From Alphaproteobacteria bacterium (GTDB lineage Bacteria; Pseudomonadota; Alphaproteobacteria; RS24), in assembly GCA_022428185.1 (NCBI GenBank), contig JAKMCZ010000178.1, positions 1 through 19,452 of the forward strand: DNA of 19,452 nt. Reading direction: 5' to 3'. The notes below the pieces were generated by a model. That model ran no database searches. It saw only the letters and a list, made by a program, of their open reading frames with translations, and was not told the DNA's origin. Of this stretch, positions 6,579 through 14,640 are shown piece after piece; positions within the stretch are counted from its first letter, which is position 1; the number at the start of each line of letters is the position of its first letter. The translations under genes and the position numbers were made by a program.

Positions 6579-9366
6579 CGCGTGGGGTCAAATTGGGATA
6601 GCCGTCCACTGAGCCGACATCAGGCAAGATTTTCCATGAGCGTTGGCATTTTTGACCTTCAGCCATTTTTGTTACCACGCCGACACCGGCGACTTCGTCG
6701 AGGCTGAACGCATTATCAGCCGGAGCGGTATCGGTCAGCTCAATCTGCGAGGTAATACAAATATCGGCCATGTTCTGCCCATTGACCGCCGCCATCAGTG
6801 TGTCATCGGTGATATGCACAATCGGCGCCGCCTCAAGGCTGGACCCAATGCGCTTTTCGCGCCGCTCGATTTCCAATGCGCCGGTGACGACGCGGCGCAC
6901 CTTGCGGATATTATCCCATTTGGCGGCCAGCGCATCATCTTGCCAAGCCGCGTCAATATCGACAAATTGCTGCAAATGCACGCTGTCATCGGAAACACCA
7001 AAGCGCGATTGCCAAATCTCTTCTGTGGTGAAGCACAAGACCGGGGCAAACCAGCGCGTCAAACATTGAAAAGCAATATCCATCACCGTGCGGCAGGCGC
7101 GCCGCTCAAGGCTTGAGGGCGCATCGCAATAAAGCGTATCCTTGCGAATATCGAAATAAAACGCCGACAAATCGACCGTCATGAAATTGAACAGCGCTTG
7201 ATAGATTTTACGGAAATCAAAATGGCTATAATTATCGCGCACCAGCGCGTCCAATTCATGCAAACGATGCAGCATATAGCGTTCAAGCTCAGGCATGTCT
7301 TGTGTCGCCATTTTTTCGGCCTCGTCAAAACCCGACAGATTGCCCAACAAGAAGCGAAACCCGTTGCGGATTTTGCGATAGGCATCGGTATTGGCCTTGA
7401 TTATTTCCGGCCCGATGCGTTGATCTTCGGAATAATCACAAGACATCGTCCACAGGCGGATAATCTCCGCCCCTGATTGCTGAATAACCTTGAGCGGGTC
7501 GACCGCATTGCCAAGCGATTTCGACATTTTCTTGCCCTGCTCGGTCATGGTGAAGCCATGCGTCACGACATTTTTATACGGTGCGCGCCCGCGCGTCGCG
7601 CAAGCCTCTAACAGCGAGGAATGAAACCAGCCACGATGCTGGTCCGACCCTTCGAGATAAACATCGGCGGGCCATGCCAAATCATCGCGCGCTTCCATGA
7701 CAAAGGCATGCGTCACGCCGCTATCGAACCAGACATCGAGAATATCGCTGACTTGCTCATAATCTTCGGCCTGATAATCGCTTCCCAAAAATTCCTGCGG
7801 GTCGGTATCGAACCAAGCGTCCGCGCCCTTCTCGCGCACGGCATCGACAATGCGCTGATTGACGCTGTCGTCGCGCAATGGCTCGCCGCTTTGCTTATCG
7901 ACAAACAAAGTTAGCGGCACACCCCATGCGCGCTGGCGCGACACCACCCAATCGGGACGATTTTCGATCATTGAATAAATCCGGTTTTTGCCGCTTTTGG
8001 GATACCAGTTTACTTTGTCAATTTCCTCGAGCGCCGTATCGCGCAGCCCGGTTTTCTCCATTGAGATGAACCATTGCGGCGTATTGCGGAAAATCAGCGG
8101 CGCTTTCGACCGCCAACTATGCGGATATTGGTGGCGCAATTTACCTTTGGCGAGCAGGGCGTTTGCTTCAACCAGCGCGCCGATAACAGCGCCATTGGCG
8201 TCGCCATCTTTGCCTTTATCATTGAGCACGCGCTTGCCGGCAAAGACCGGCACGCTATCGAGATAAACCCCCGCCTCATCGACGGTAAACGGCACTTCAA
8301 TATTGTGCTGCATGCCGAGCTCGAAATCGTCTTGACCGTGGCCCGGCGCAATATGCACCAAACCGGTGCCGGTCTCATCGGTAACGAAATCACCGCTTAG
8401 AACCGGCACATCAAAACCATAGCCTTGCGCTGCCAGCGGATGCGCGCATGTCAATTCAGACGGGTCAATGTCACGGACGCGCTGATAATCTTCAATATCG
8501 GCAGCAGCCATAACTTGCGCGGCGAGATTGTCACATAAAACAAGTTGCTCGCCATTGGCTGCATAAAGTCCATAGGTCAGGCCGGGCGCAAAGGCGATGG
8601 CGCGATTGCCCGGTATCGTCCACGGTGTTGTCGTCCAAATAACTGCATAGGTATCGTCCATGCCGCTGACCGGAAATTTCACGAATATGGTTGGCGAGAC
8701 ATGCTCTTCATATTCAACTTCGGCCTCGGCCAAAGCGGTTTTTTCAACCACCGACCACATGACCGGCTTGGAGCCGCGATAAAGTGAGCCGTCCATGATG
8801 AATTTTTGGAATTCCTCGACAATTACCGCTTCGGCGTCATAAGCCATCGTGGTGTAGGGCTTTTCCCAATCGCCCAGCACGCCGAGGCGTTGAAACTGCT
8901 CGGATTGGACATTGACCCAGTTTTCGGCGAATTGACGACATTCGGCGCGAAACTCCGTCGGCGGCACATCGTCTTTATCTTGGCCTTTATTGCGGTATTG
9001 CTCTTCGATTTTCCATTCAATCGGCAGACCATGACAATCCCAACCGGGCACATAAACCGCATCGCGGCCCATCATCTGATGGGCACGGACAATCACATCT
9101 TTCAAAATCTTGTTCAGCGCATGGCCGATATGAATATCGCCATTGGCATAGGGCGGGCCGTCATGCAGCACGAATTTTTCGCGCCCCTTCGCATCGTCGC
9201 GCAAGCGATGATACAGGTCGATATTTTGCCAATGCGCCAGAATATCGGGCTCACGCTTGGGCAGACCAGCTTTCATCGGAAACTCGGTTTGCGGTAAGTT
9301 CAGCGTCTCGCGCCAATCTCTCTGCCCTGTATCGTGCCCTGTATCTTGGTCTGATTTATCACTCAT
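6544..9366 (-). CDS. ileS: Isoleucyl-tRNA synthetase
   Basis: IleS charges tRNA-Ile in the cytoplasm and edits mischarged valine. The 940-residue length is normal for the bacterial type. The class I signatures are present: HIGH as HIGH at residues 79-82 within PPYANGDIHIGHALNKIL, and KMSKS at 613-617. The long CP1 editing insertion lies between them and the anticodon-binding domain is C-terminal. The C-terminal tail reads KCQRSWKILPDVGS with a single Cys, so the Cys4 zinc knuckle known from E. coli IleS is not conserved; I believe this is usual in alphaproteobacterial IleS. The N-terminal extension contains a short 12-bp duplication encoding DTGHDTG. The gene lies 39 nt after ribF and overlaps lspA. 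Confidence 0.98.
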   Translation of the reverse strand: MSDKSDQDTGHDTGQRDWRETLNLPQTEFPMKAGLPKREPDILAHWQNIDLYHRLRDDAKGREKFVLHDGPPYANGDIHIGHALNKILKDVIVRAHQMMGRDAVYVPGWDCHGLPIEWKIEEQYRNKGQDKDDVPPTEFRAECRQFAENWVNVQSEQFQRLGVLGDWEKPYTTMAYDAEAVIVEEFQKFIMDGSLYRGSKPVMWSVVEKTALAEAEVEYEEHVSPTIFVKFPVSGMDDTYAVIWTTTPWTIPGNRAIAFAPGLTYGLYAANGEQLVLCDNLAAQVMAAADIEDYQRVRDIDPSELTCAHPLAAQGYGFDVPVLSGDFVTDETGTGLVHIAPGHGQDDFELGMQHNIEVPFTVDEAGVYLDSVPVFAGKRVLNDKGKDGDANGAVIGALVEANALLAKGKLRHQYPHSWRSKAPLIFRNTPQWFISMEKTGLRDTALEEIDKVNWYPKSGKNRIYSMIENRPDWVVSRQRAWGVPLTLFVDKQSGEPLRDDSVNQRIVDAVREKGADAWFDTDPQEFLGSDYQAEDYEQVSDILDVWFDSGVTHAFVMEARDDLAWPADVYLEGSDQHRGWFHSSLLEACATRGRAPYKNVVTHGFTMTEQGKKMSKSLGNAVDPLKVIQQSGAEIIRLWTMSCDYSEDQRIGPEIIKANTDAYRKIRNGFRFLLGNLSGFDEAEKMATQDMPELERYMLHRLHELDALVRDNYSHFDFRKIYQALFNFMTVDLSAFYFDIRKDTLYCDAPSSLERRACRTVMDIAFQCLTRWFAPVLCFTTEEIWQSRFGVSDDSVHLQQFVDIDAAWQDDALAAKWDNIRKVRRVVTGALEIERREKRIGSSLEAAPIVHITDDTLMAAVNGQNMADICITSQIELTDTAPADNAFSLDEVAGVGVVTKMAEGQKCQRSWKILPDVGSVDGYPNLTPRDAAAVAEYDAG

Positions 9367-9405
9367 GCTCGTTTCCTATTTGAGGCCTTGTAGCAATAGA
9401 AGACC

Positions 9406-10374
9406 CTAACTGCCAAGCATTTCGCGCGCTGTATCGCTATCGAGGGCGATTTGTTTTTTCAGCGCGTCCAGGCCATCAAATTTTTGTTCGGGGCGAATGA
9501 AATGCAAAAGTGAGACGCGCAAATTGGCGTCATATAAATCGCCGTCAAAATCAAAAAAATGGCTCTCAAGGCGCGGCTTGTCCGTGCCGACGGTCGGGCG
9601 CAGGCCGAGATTGGCAACTCCGCTCAATATCTGACCGGAAAATGCACCGTCCAGCACCTCGGCACGCACCGCGTATACACCGAATTTCGGCAACACATAA
9701 TCATCAAGCGGCATATTGGCGGTGGCAAAACCGATTGTGTGCCCACGCCGATCGCCGGTCTGCACGGCGGCTTCAATGGCAAAAGCATGTCCCATCAGCG
9801 CGGCGGCCAGTTCGGGTTCGCCATCGCGCAAGAAATTGCGAATGGCAGAAGATGAAAACGGTTGCGTGCTGTCGGGTTGCAAAACCGCTTCGGTGGCGAA
9901 AGTTTCAAATCCCATTTCGCCGCCGACATCGCGCAGCATGGCAAAATTGCCTTTGCGGCCTTTGCCGAAGCAGAAGTCATAACCGACGCAAACGCCGCTT
10001 ACGGCTAATTTATCGACCAGAATATCGGCAATGAAATCCTCTGCTTCGCAGGCTGCCATATTGGCGTCAAATGGCAGGGCGAGGGTGAAATCAACCCCCA
10101 AATCGGCCAGCAGCGCGGCACGGGTGACCAGTCGCGTCAGCCTGAAGGGCGGCGCGTCGGGGGCAAAAAATTGCTGCGGGTGCGGGTCAAACAGCATCAC
10201 ACCCAAAGGCGCGTCTTTGGCATCGGCCAGCGCGCGCGCATCGGCAATTACTTGTTGATGACCCAAATGCACACCGTCAAAATTGCCAATGGCAAGCACG
10301 GCACGGCGCGCCGTGTCGGGTAAATCGGTGAGGCTTCTGAATAAATGGGCCGAATTTGGGTCAGTTGATGTCAT
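9406..10374 (-). CDS. ribF: Bifunctional riboflavin kinase / FMN adenylyltransferase
   Basis: RibF converts riboflavin to FMN and then FAD in the cytosol. The N-terminal adenylyltransferase domain shows GNFDGVHLGH (30-39), GYDFCFGKGRKG (131-142) and SSSAIR (174-179). The C-terminal kinase domain shows GDRRGHTIGFATANM (207-221), NLGLRPTVG (255-263) and ESHFFDFDGDLY (270-281), which carries the catalytic Glu270. One oddity is FATAN where the usual kinase motif is PTAN; the Thr and Asn that contact Mg-ATP are kept. The 322-residue length is typical. It sits between the HAD gene (36 nt) and ileS (39 nt), a common arrangement. Confidence 0.97.
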   Translation of the reverse strand: MTSTDPNSAHLFRSLTDLPDTARRAVLAIGNFDGVHLGHQQVIADARALADAKDAPLGVMLFDPHPQQFFAPDAPPFRLTRLVTRAALLADLGVDFTLALPFDANMAACEAEDFIADILVDKLAVSGVCVGYDFCFGKGRKGNFAMLRDVGGEMGFETFATEAVLQPDSTQPFSSSAIRNFLRDGEPELAAALMGHAFAIEAAVQTGDRRGHTIGFATANMPLDDYVLPKFGVYAVRAEVLDGAFSGQILSGVANLGLRPTVGTDKPRLESHFFDFDGDLYDANLRVSLLHFIRPEQKFDGLDALKKQIALDSDTAREMLGS

Positions 10375-10410
10375 GGCAATAATTTAGGGCTGTGCGCGGT
10401 TGCAGACAAG

Positions 10411-11268
10411 CTACCAAACCAGATGATGTATTGCATAGCGCGCTTGTGTGTTTTCTGCACTCAAAATCGCGGCGACCGCTTCGGGTGTGTCGACTTTCGC
10501 GCCCGAGGCACCAACCAGTCCGCCGCCGATAAACAGCGCGTCAATACCGCTTGCTTCGGCCCCCGGTATGTCGGTTTTCGGCCCGTCGCCAATCGCCAAA
10601 AGGCGCGGCGCATCGAGACCGGTCATGTCGCTGAGCATGGCATGGGCGCGCTCATAGACCATTGGATAGGGTTTGCCGACCCAGACCACCTCGCCGCCCA
10701 TATTTTCATATTTTTCTGCCACCGCACCGGCGCAATAAATCACCTTATCCCCGAATTGCACGGTGCGGTCGGGGTTGGGGCATAAAAGCGGCAAGTCGTG
10801 GTCTAAAAACCGCGCCAGCATATCGGCATAATCATCAGGTGTTTCAACCGTATCGTCATACATGCCGGAAAATAAAATCGCGTCGGCGGCAGCTTCGTCG
10901 ACAAATTCGACAGCAATGTTTTGAATGAGGTCGGCATCTTTATCGGGGCCAATATGACAGATTTTTTTGCCGTCGCGCCCCATATCCGTCATTAAAGCGC
11001 GCACTGCATCGCCCGAGGTTAAAATATCATCATAGCTGTCGGGGCTATTGCCGATTTTGTGCAGGCGCGCCAGCGCCGACGGGCCGGGGCGCGGCGCATT
11101 GGACAGTAAGAGCACTTTGCCGCCGTCGTCCCGAAAGGTTTTGAGCGCCGCATCAACACCGTCAAACGGGGTCTGCCCATTGTGTAAAACGCCCCAAATA
11201 TCGACAATCAGGGCATCGTAATTTTCGGCAATTTCAGCCAGACCGGACAGCATTTGCGGTAAACTCAT
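10411..11268 (-). CDS. HAD superfamily class IIA hydrolase (TIGR01459-like)
   Basis: This 285-residue cytosolic protein has the HAD fold with a class IIA cap. Motif I is VDIWGVLHNG (22-31): the nucleophile Asp23 is present but the usual second Asp is Trp25, as I recall for the TIGR01459 subfamily. Motif II is LLLSN (53-57), motif III is VGKPYP with Lys199, and motif IV is GDGPKTD (227-233). Relatives such as NagD are sugar- or nucleotide-phosphate phosphatases; the substrate here is unknown. The start ATG has a good ribosome binding site (GAAGGAG, 6 nt away). It heads the minus-strand run and is divergent from the SDR gene. Its position before ribF might hint at removal of phosphate from a flavin or ribose phosphate, but that is only inference. 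Confidence 0.9.
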   Translation of the reverse strand: MSLPQMLSGLAEIAENYDALIVDIWGVLHNGQTPFDGVDAALKTFRDDGGKVLLLSNAPRPGPSALARLHKIGNSPDSYDDILTSGDAVRALMTDMGRDGKKICHIGPDKDADLIQNIAVEFVDEAAADAILFSGMYDDTVETPDDYADMLARFLDHDLPLLCPNPDRTVQFGDKVIYCAGAVAEKYENMGGEVVWVGKPYPMVYERAHAMLSDMTGLDAPRLLAIGDGPKTDIPGAEASGIDALFIGGGLVGASGAKVDTPEAVAAILSAENTQARYAIHHLVW

Positions 11269-11346
11269 GGACGCTCCTTCGACGTGACGCGAAGCTGCCT
11301 GTTTCGTCGGCTTTCGTCAAGTGCGCGCAGTACGTCGTGTTGTGGC

Positions 11347-11376
11347 TTGTTTTTCGAGCTTTGTTTCTGCTAGTTT
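11347..11376 (+). promoter_or_regulatory. Weak candidate promoter for the SDR gene
   Basis: TTGTTT at 11347-11352 and TAGTTT at 11371-11376 are 18 nt apart in the 147-nt divergent region. They would start transcription about 33 nt before the SDR ATG. On the opposite strand TTGACG (11320-11315) is the only -35-like box for the HAD operon and lacks a good -10. Neither is strong. Confidence 0.25.
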
Positions 11377-11415
11377 CGCAACAGATTTTGCGGGCAGATT
11401 TTGAGGGAGGCTTTC

Positions 11416-12180
11416 ATGCAATTATTCGATCTATCAGGAAAAACATCGGTCATCACCGGCGCATCGCGCGGCATTGGTGAGGCAATTGCGCGCCAAATGG
11501 CTGATCACGGTGCCAATGTGGTTGTTTCAAGCCGCAAAGCGCCGGCGTGCGATGAGGTGACCAATTCCATCAATGAAAAGCACCCGGGCCGCGCGCTTAC
11601 CGTGCAGTGTAATATCGGCAGTAAAGACGAGTTGCAAAACCTTGTCGACGAAAGCAAAGCGCATTTCGGTCAGGTCGATATTCTGGTTTGCAATGCGGCG
11701 GTCAATCCGTATTTCGGGCCGGCGATGGATTGCCCAGATGATGCTTTTGACAAAATCATGAGTTCGAATGTGAAATCCAATCACTGGCTGTGCAATATGG
11801 TGCTGCCCGATATGATTGAGCGCAAAGACGGCACGATTATCATTATTTCGTCGATTGGCGGGCTGAAGGGCTCAGGCGTTTTGGGCACTTATGCGATTTC
11901 AAAAGCGGCTGATTTCCAACTGGCACGTAATATTGCGGTCGAACACGGGCATCATAATGTCCGCGCCAATGCTATCGCACCGGGGCTTATCAAAACCTAT
12001 TTTGCTCAAGCGTTGTGGGATAACCCCGATATTTTGGAGCAATCAACCGCGACGACGCCGCTCAAACGCATCGGCATGCCCGATGAGATTGCCGGTGCCG
12101 CCGTGTTTTTAGCCAGCGATGCCGGAAACTATATGACCGGTCAGCAAATGGTGATTGATGGCGGCCAAACCATCGCTTAA
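11416..12180 (+). CDS. Short-chain dehydrogenase/reductase (classical SDR)
   Basis: This 254-residue classical SDR has TGASRGIG (14-21) for the nucleotide, CNAA (92-95), Asn118, Ser146, and YAISK with Tyr159 and Lys163 as the catalytic set. The C-terminal block YMTGQQMVIDGG (239-250) is typical. VVVSSRK after strand beta-2 has a basic rather than acidic residue, which favours NADP(H). I chose the ATG at 11416 because GAGGGAGG lies 5 nt before it; an in-frame TTG at 11401 coincides with that ribosome binding site and is unlikely. It resembles general 3-oxoacyl or alcohol dehydrogenase-like SDRs, but the substrate cannot be assigned. It is a lone gene, divergent from the HAD operon. Confidence 0.93.
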   Translation: MQLFDLSGKTSVITGASRGIGEAIARQMADHGANVVVSSRKAPACDEVTNSINEKHPGRALTVQCNIGSKDELQNLVDESKAHFGQVDILVCNAAVNPYFGPAMDCPDDAFDKIMSSNVKSNHWLCNMVLPDMIERKDGTIIIISSIGGLKGSGVLGTYAISKAADFQLARNIAVEHGHHNVRANAIAPGLIKTYFAQALWDNPDILEQSTATTPLKRIGMPDEIAGAAVFLASDAGNYMTGQQMVIDGGQTIA

Positions 12181-12409
12181 AGGCGGCTGTTTGTGAAAGG
12201 CAAAATTTATTGCTTAAAGGCAATAAATTAAATCCAGTAGAATTTTTGTAAACCATTGAGTTTATTGAGAATAAGCCTATTGCCAGCGCACAAACCATGC
12301 GTGAAATAGGCAGCGCATCTTATGATGCGCCAGTTTTTACGCCTGTGGAAGGCGCTGCGGTTACTCCCACCTACTGCTTTGCTTTCCTCCGCCCGGGCTG
12401 TTAATTGGC
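12181..12409. other. Intergenic stretch with hairpins, no protein gene
   Basis: No frame here looks like a real protein. I see a perfect 10-bp AT-rich hairpin (12204-12213 with 12220-12229). A second hairpin, GCGCATC-TTAT-GATGCGC at 12313-12330, is followed by five T residues at 12334-12338. Its left arm can instead pair with GCGCTGC at 12352-12358 through GCAGCGC at 12310-12316. A very weak promoter-like pair, TTGAGT (12256-12261) and TATTGC (12278-12283), precedes it. With the terminator at 12410-12445 this could be the SDR 3' UTR or a small RNA of about 150 nt. I do not recognise 6S, SRP RNA, tmRNA or RNase P RNA. Confidence 0.4.
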
Positions 12410-12445
12410 GGCCGGTGGCGTTTGCGTCACCGGCCATTTTATTTT
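12410..12445 (+). terminator. Rho-independent terminator
   Basis: GGCCGGTG (12410-12417) pairs perfectly with CACCGGCC (12428-12435). Three further inner pairs (one G-T) close a TTTG loop. The stem is followed by ATTTTATTTT. It ends transcripts coming from the SDR gene or from a possible small RNA, and insulates the groE promoter downstream. Confidence 0.75.
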
Positions 12446-12504
12446 GATCGCCCATTTGGCTGGTTTTGCCGATTGGCTGCGTTGGCTTTTTTTTTAACCC
12501 TTCT

Positions 12505-12534
12505 CTTGACACTTCTGCTGCTTCTGCCTATCTC
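12505..12534 (+). promoter_or_regulatory. groE promoter, sigma-32-like (overlaps sigma-70-like boxes)
   Basis: CTTG at 12505-12508 and CCTATCT at 12527-12533 are separated by 18 nt, which fits the alphaproteobacterial heat-shock sigma-32 pattern (CTTG, 17-18 nt, CYTATNT). The same stretch contains TTGACA (12506-12511) and TATCTC (12529-12534), 17 nt apart, so housekeeping sigma could also read it. Transcription would begin near 12541, just before the CIRCE element and about 65 nt before groES. Confidence 0.75.
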
Positions 12535-12545
12535 AATTCTGCAAA

Positions 12546-12572
12546 TTGGCACCATCTTGGTGAGAGTGCCAA
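12546..12572 (+). promoter_or_regulatory. CIRCE operator for HrcA repressor
   Basis: The arms are TTGGCACCA (12546-12554) and GAGTGCCAA (12564-12572) with a 9-nt spacer, matching the CIRCE layout TTAGCACTC-N9-GAGTGCTAA. The right arm differs at one base; the left arm has the compensating change plus two mismatches at its inner end. It lies just after the predicted start site, where bound HrcA would block groESL transcription when GroEL is in excess. No hrcA gene is in this window. Confidence 0.88.
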
Positions 12573-12606
12573 TCTCAATTGGGAGCCCTTTGACAGGAGA
12601 AGGCAG

Positions 12607-12894
12607 ATGAAATTTCGTCCTTTGCATGACCGCGTATTGGTGCGTCGCGTCGATGAAGACACTAAAACCGCCGGTGGGATTATTATTCCGGACTCGGCGC
12701 AGGAAAAACCGTCACAAGGTGAAGTGGTTGCCGTGGGAACCGGCACGCGTGGTGATGACGGCAAAGTTGCACCGCTGGATGTAAAACCGAAAGACAAAGT
12801 CTTGTTCGGTAAATGGTCCGGCAATGAAGTGACAATCGATGGTGAAGAACTGTTGATTATGAAAGAAAGCGACATTTTGGGAATTATCGGTTAA
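12607..12894 (+). CDS. groES: Co-chaperonin GroES (Hsp10)
   Basis: This 95-residue GroES forms the heptameric lid of the GroEL folding chamber in the cytosol. The N-terminus FRPLHDRVLVRRV and the mobile-loop region KTAGGIIIPDSAQEKPS (21-37) are standard, as is the C-terminal block ELLIMKESDILGII. The start is set by AGGAG 7 nt before the ATG at 12607; the frame is open further upstream but that part crosses the promoter and CIRCE. groEL follows after 30 nt in one operon. Confidence 0.98.
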   Translation: MKFRPLHDRVLVRRVDEDTKTAGGIIIPDSAQEKPSQGEVVAVGTGTRGDDGKVAPLDVKPKDKVLFGKWSGNEVTIDGEELLIMKESDILGIIG

Positions 12895-12924
12895 CGCCGA
12901 TCCCATATCCAATAGGAGACACTC

Positions 12925-14568
12925 ATGGCTAAAGAAGTAACTTTTGGCTCAGAAGCCCGCGACAAAATGCTTAAAGGCGTCGACATTCTCGCCGACGCTG
13001 TAAAAGTGACGCTCGGCCCGAAAGGCCGCAATGTTGTGCTTGATAAATCTTTCGGCGCACCGCGCACCACAAAAGATGGTGTATCGGTTGCCAAAGAAAT
13101 TGAGCTTGAAGATAAGTTTGAGAATATGGGCGCGCAAATGGTCCGCGAAGTTGCTTCGCGCACCAATGACGTGGCCGGTGACGGCACCACAACCGCAACT
13201 GTTTTGACACAGGCGATTGTCCGCGAAGGACATAAGGCAGTGGCTGCCGGAATGAACCCGATGGATTTGAAACGCGGCATTGAACAAGCCGCTGCTGCTG
13301 CTTTGGCCGATATTGAAAAGCGGTCGAAAAAAGTGAAATCAAACGAAGAGATTTCACAAGTCGGCACGATTTCAGCCAATGGCGAAGCCGAAATTGGCGC
13401 AATGATTGCCGAAGCGATGGATAAGGTTGGCAATGAAGGCGTGATTACGGTGGAAGAAGCCAAAGGTTTGGAAAGCGACCTCGACGTTGTCGAAGGCATG
13501 CAGTTCGACCGTGGCTATCTATCACCATATTTCATCACCAATGCCGATAAAATGACGGCTGAGCTGGAAGATCCGCTGATTTTGCTGCATGAAGCGAAAT
13601 TGTCGAATCTGCAAAGCATGGTGCCGATTTTGGAATCGGTTGTGCAGGCCTCCCGCCCGCTGCTGATTATTGCTGAAGATATTGAAGGCGAAGCGCTGGC
13701 TACTCTGGTGGTTAATAAGCTGCGCGGTGGTTTGAAAATCGCCGCTGTAAAAGCACCGGGCTTTGGCGATCGTCGCAAAGCGATGCTGGAAGACATTGCC
13801 ATTTTGACCGGTGGTCAGGTGGTGTCGGAAGATTTGGGCATCAAGCTGGAAAATATCACGCTCGATATGCTAGGCACGGCCAAACGCGTCAACATCACCA
13901 AAGATGACTCGGTGATTGTCGATGGTGCCGGTTCGAAGAAAGATATCGAGTCGCGCGTATCGCAAATCCGCACGCAGATTGAAAACACGACCTCTGATTA
14001 TGACCGCGAAAAATTGCAGGAACGCGTCGCCAAATTGGCCGGCGGTGTTGCTGTGCTGAAAGTCGGCGGGGCAACCGAAGTGGAAGTGAAAGAGCGCAAA
14101 GACCGCGTCGATGATGCGCTGAACGCAACCCGCGCTGCGGTCGAAGCAGGCATTGTTCCCGGTGGCGGCACGGCGTTGCTTTTGGCGACGCAAGCGGTTG
14201 AAAAAGCCACCAGCGAAAATGCCGATATTCAATCGGGCATTAACATTATCTGCAAAGCGTTGGAAGCACCGCTACGTCAGATTGCTGAAAATGCCGGTGT
14301 TGAAGGCTCGATTGTGGTCGGCAAAGTGCTGGACGGCAAAGGAAAGCTGGGCTTTGACGCGCAAAACGAAGTGTATTGTGACCTCATCGCAGCCGGCATT
14401 GTAGACCCCGCCAAAGTGGTCACAACAGCGTTGCGCGATGCGGCTTCTGTCGCCGGTTTGCTGATTACCACCGAGGCTATGGTAGCTGAAAAGCCTGCTC
14501 CGGCGGGTGCTGCGGCTCCGGCAATGCCTGATATGGGCGGCATGGGTGGTATGGGCGGCATGATGTAA
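12925..14568 (+). CDS. groEL: Chaperonin GroEL (Hsp60)
   Basis: GroEL forms the double-ring ATP-driven folding chamber. The 547-residue protein is full length, with VTLGPKGRNVVLDKSFG (28-44), the ATPase motif GDGTTTATVL (85-94, Asp86), the apical domain in the middle and the flexible GGM-rich tail ending MGGMGGMGGMM. The ribosome binding site AGGAG is 6 nt before the ATG. It is the second gene of the heat-shock operon and is closed by a strong terminator 25 nt later. The tail is intact and nothing is missing; this looks like the housekeeping copy. Confidence 0.99.
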   Translation: MAKEVTFGSEARDKMLKGVDILADAVKVTLGPKGRNVVLDKSFGAPRTTKDGVSVAKEIELEDKFENMGAQMVREVASRTNDVAGDGTTTATVLTQAIVREGHKAVAAGMNPMDLKRGIEQAAAAALADIEKRSKKVKSNEEISQVGTISANGEAEIGAMIAEAMDKVGNEGVITVEEAKGLESDLDVVEGMQFDRGYLSPYFITNADKMTAELEDPLILLHEAKLSNLQSMVPILESVVQASRPLLIIAEDIEGEALATLVVNKLRGGLKIAAVKAPGFGDRRKAMLEDIAILTGGQVVSEDLGIKLENITLDMLGTAKRVNITKDDSVIVDGAGSKKDIESRVSQIRTQIENTTSDYDREKLQERVAKLAGGVAVLKVGGATEVEVKERKDRVDDALNATRAAVEAGIVPGGGTALLLATQAVEKATSENADIQSGINIICKALEAPLRQIAENAGVEGSIVVGKVLDGKGKLGFDAQNEVYCDLIAAGIVDPAKVVTTALRDAASVAGLLITTEAMVAEKPAPAGAAAPAMPDMGGMGGMGGMM

Positions 14569-14592
14569 GCCCAACCGCTTTTTAACAGTTTT

Positions 14593-14622
14593 AAAGGCCG
14601 CCTTTCGGGGCGGCCTTTTTTT
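14593..14622 (+). terminator. Rho-independent terminator of groESL
   Basis: AAAGGCCGCC (14593-14602) pairs perfectly with GGCGGCCTTT (14609-14618) around a TTTCGG loop. The run of T residues extends to 14622. It is 25 nt after the groEL stop and is a strong intrinsic terminator. Confidence 0.93.
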
Positions 14623-14640
14623 GTCATATTTTTTAGGGAT

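Noticed and set aside
11401..11415. TTG start for the SDR gene
   Set aside because: The TTG is the beginning of the Shine-Dalgarno sequence GAGGGAGG that serves the ATG at 11416.
12291..12445. 6S RNA or SRP RNA gene
   Set aside because: The length would suit, but the rod-like fold of 6S and the GGAAGGAAGCA-type core of SRP RNA are not present.
12228..12512. 94-codon minus-strand frame in the SDR-groES gap
   Set aside because: It crosses the terminator hairpin and groE promoter region, has no good ribosome binding site and no recognisable sequence. I treat the region as non-coding.
12466..12606. In-frame upstream extension of groES
   Set aside because: It would place the promoter and CIRCE inside the protein; the ATG at 12607 has a good ribosome binding site and matches the family's start.
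12891..13499. 202-codon open frame on the minus strand
   Set aside because: Antisense to the start of groEL; Ser/Ala-rich composition typical of reverse-strand shadows.
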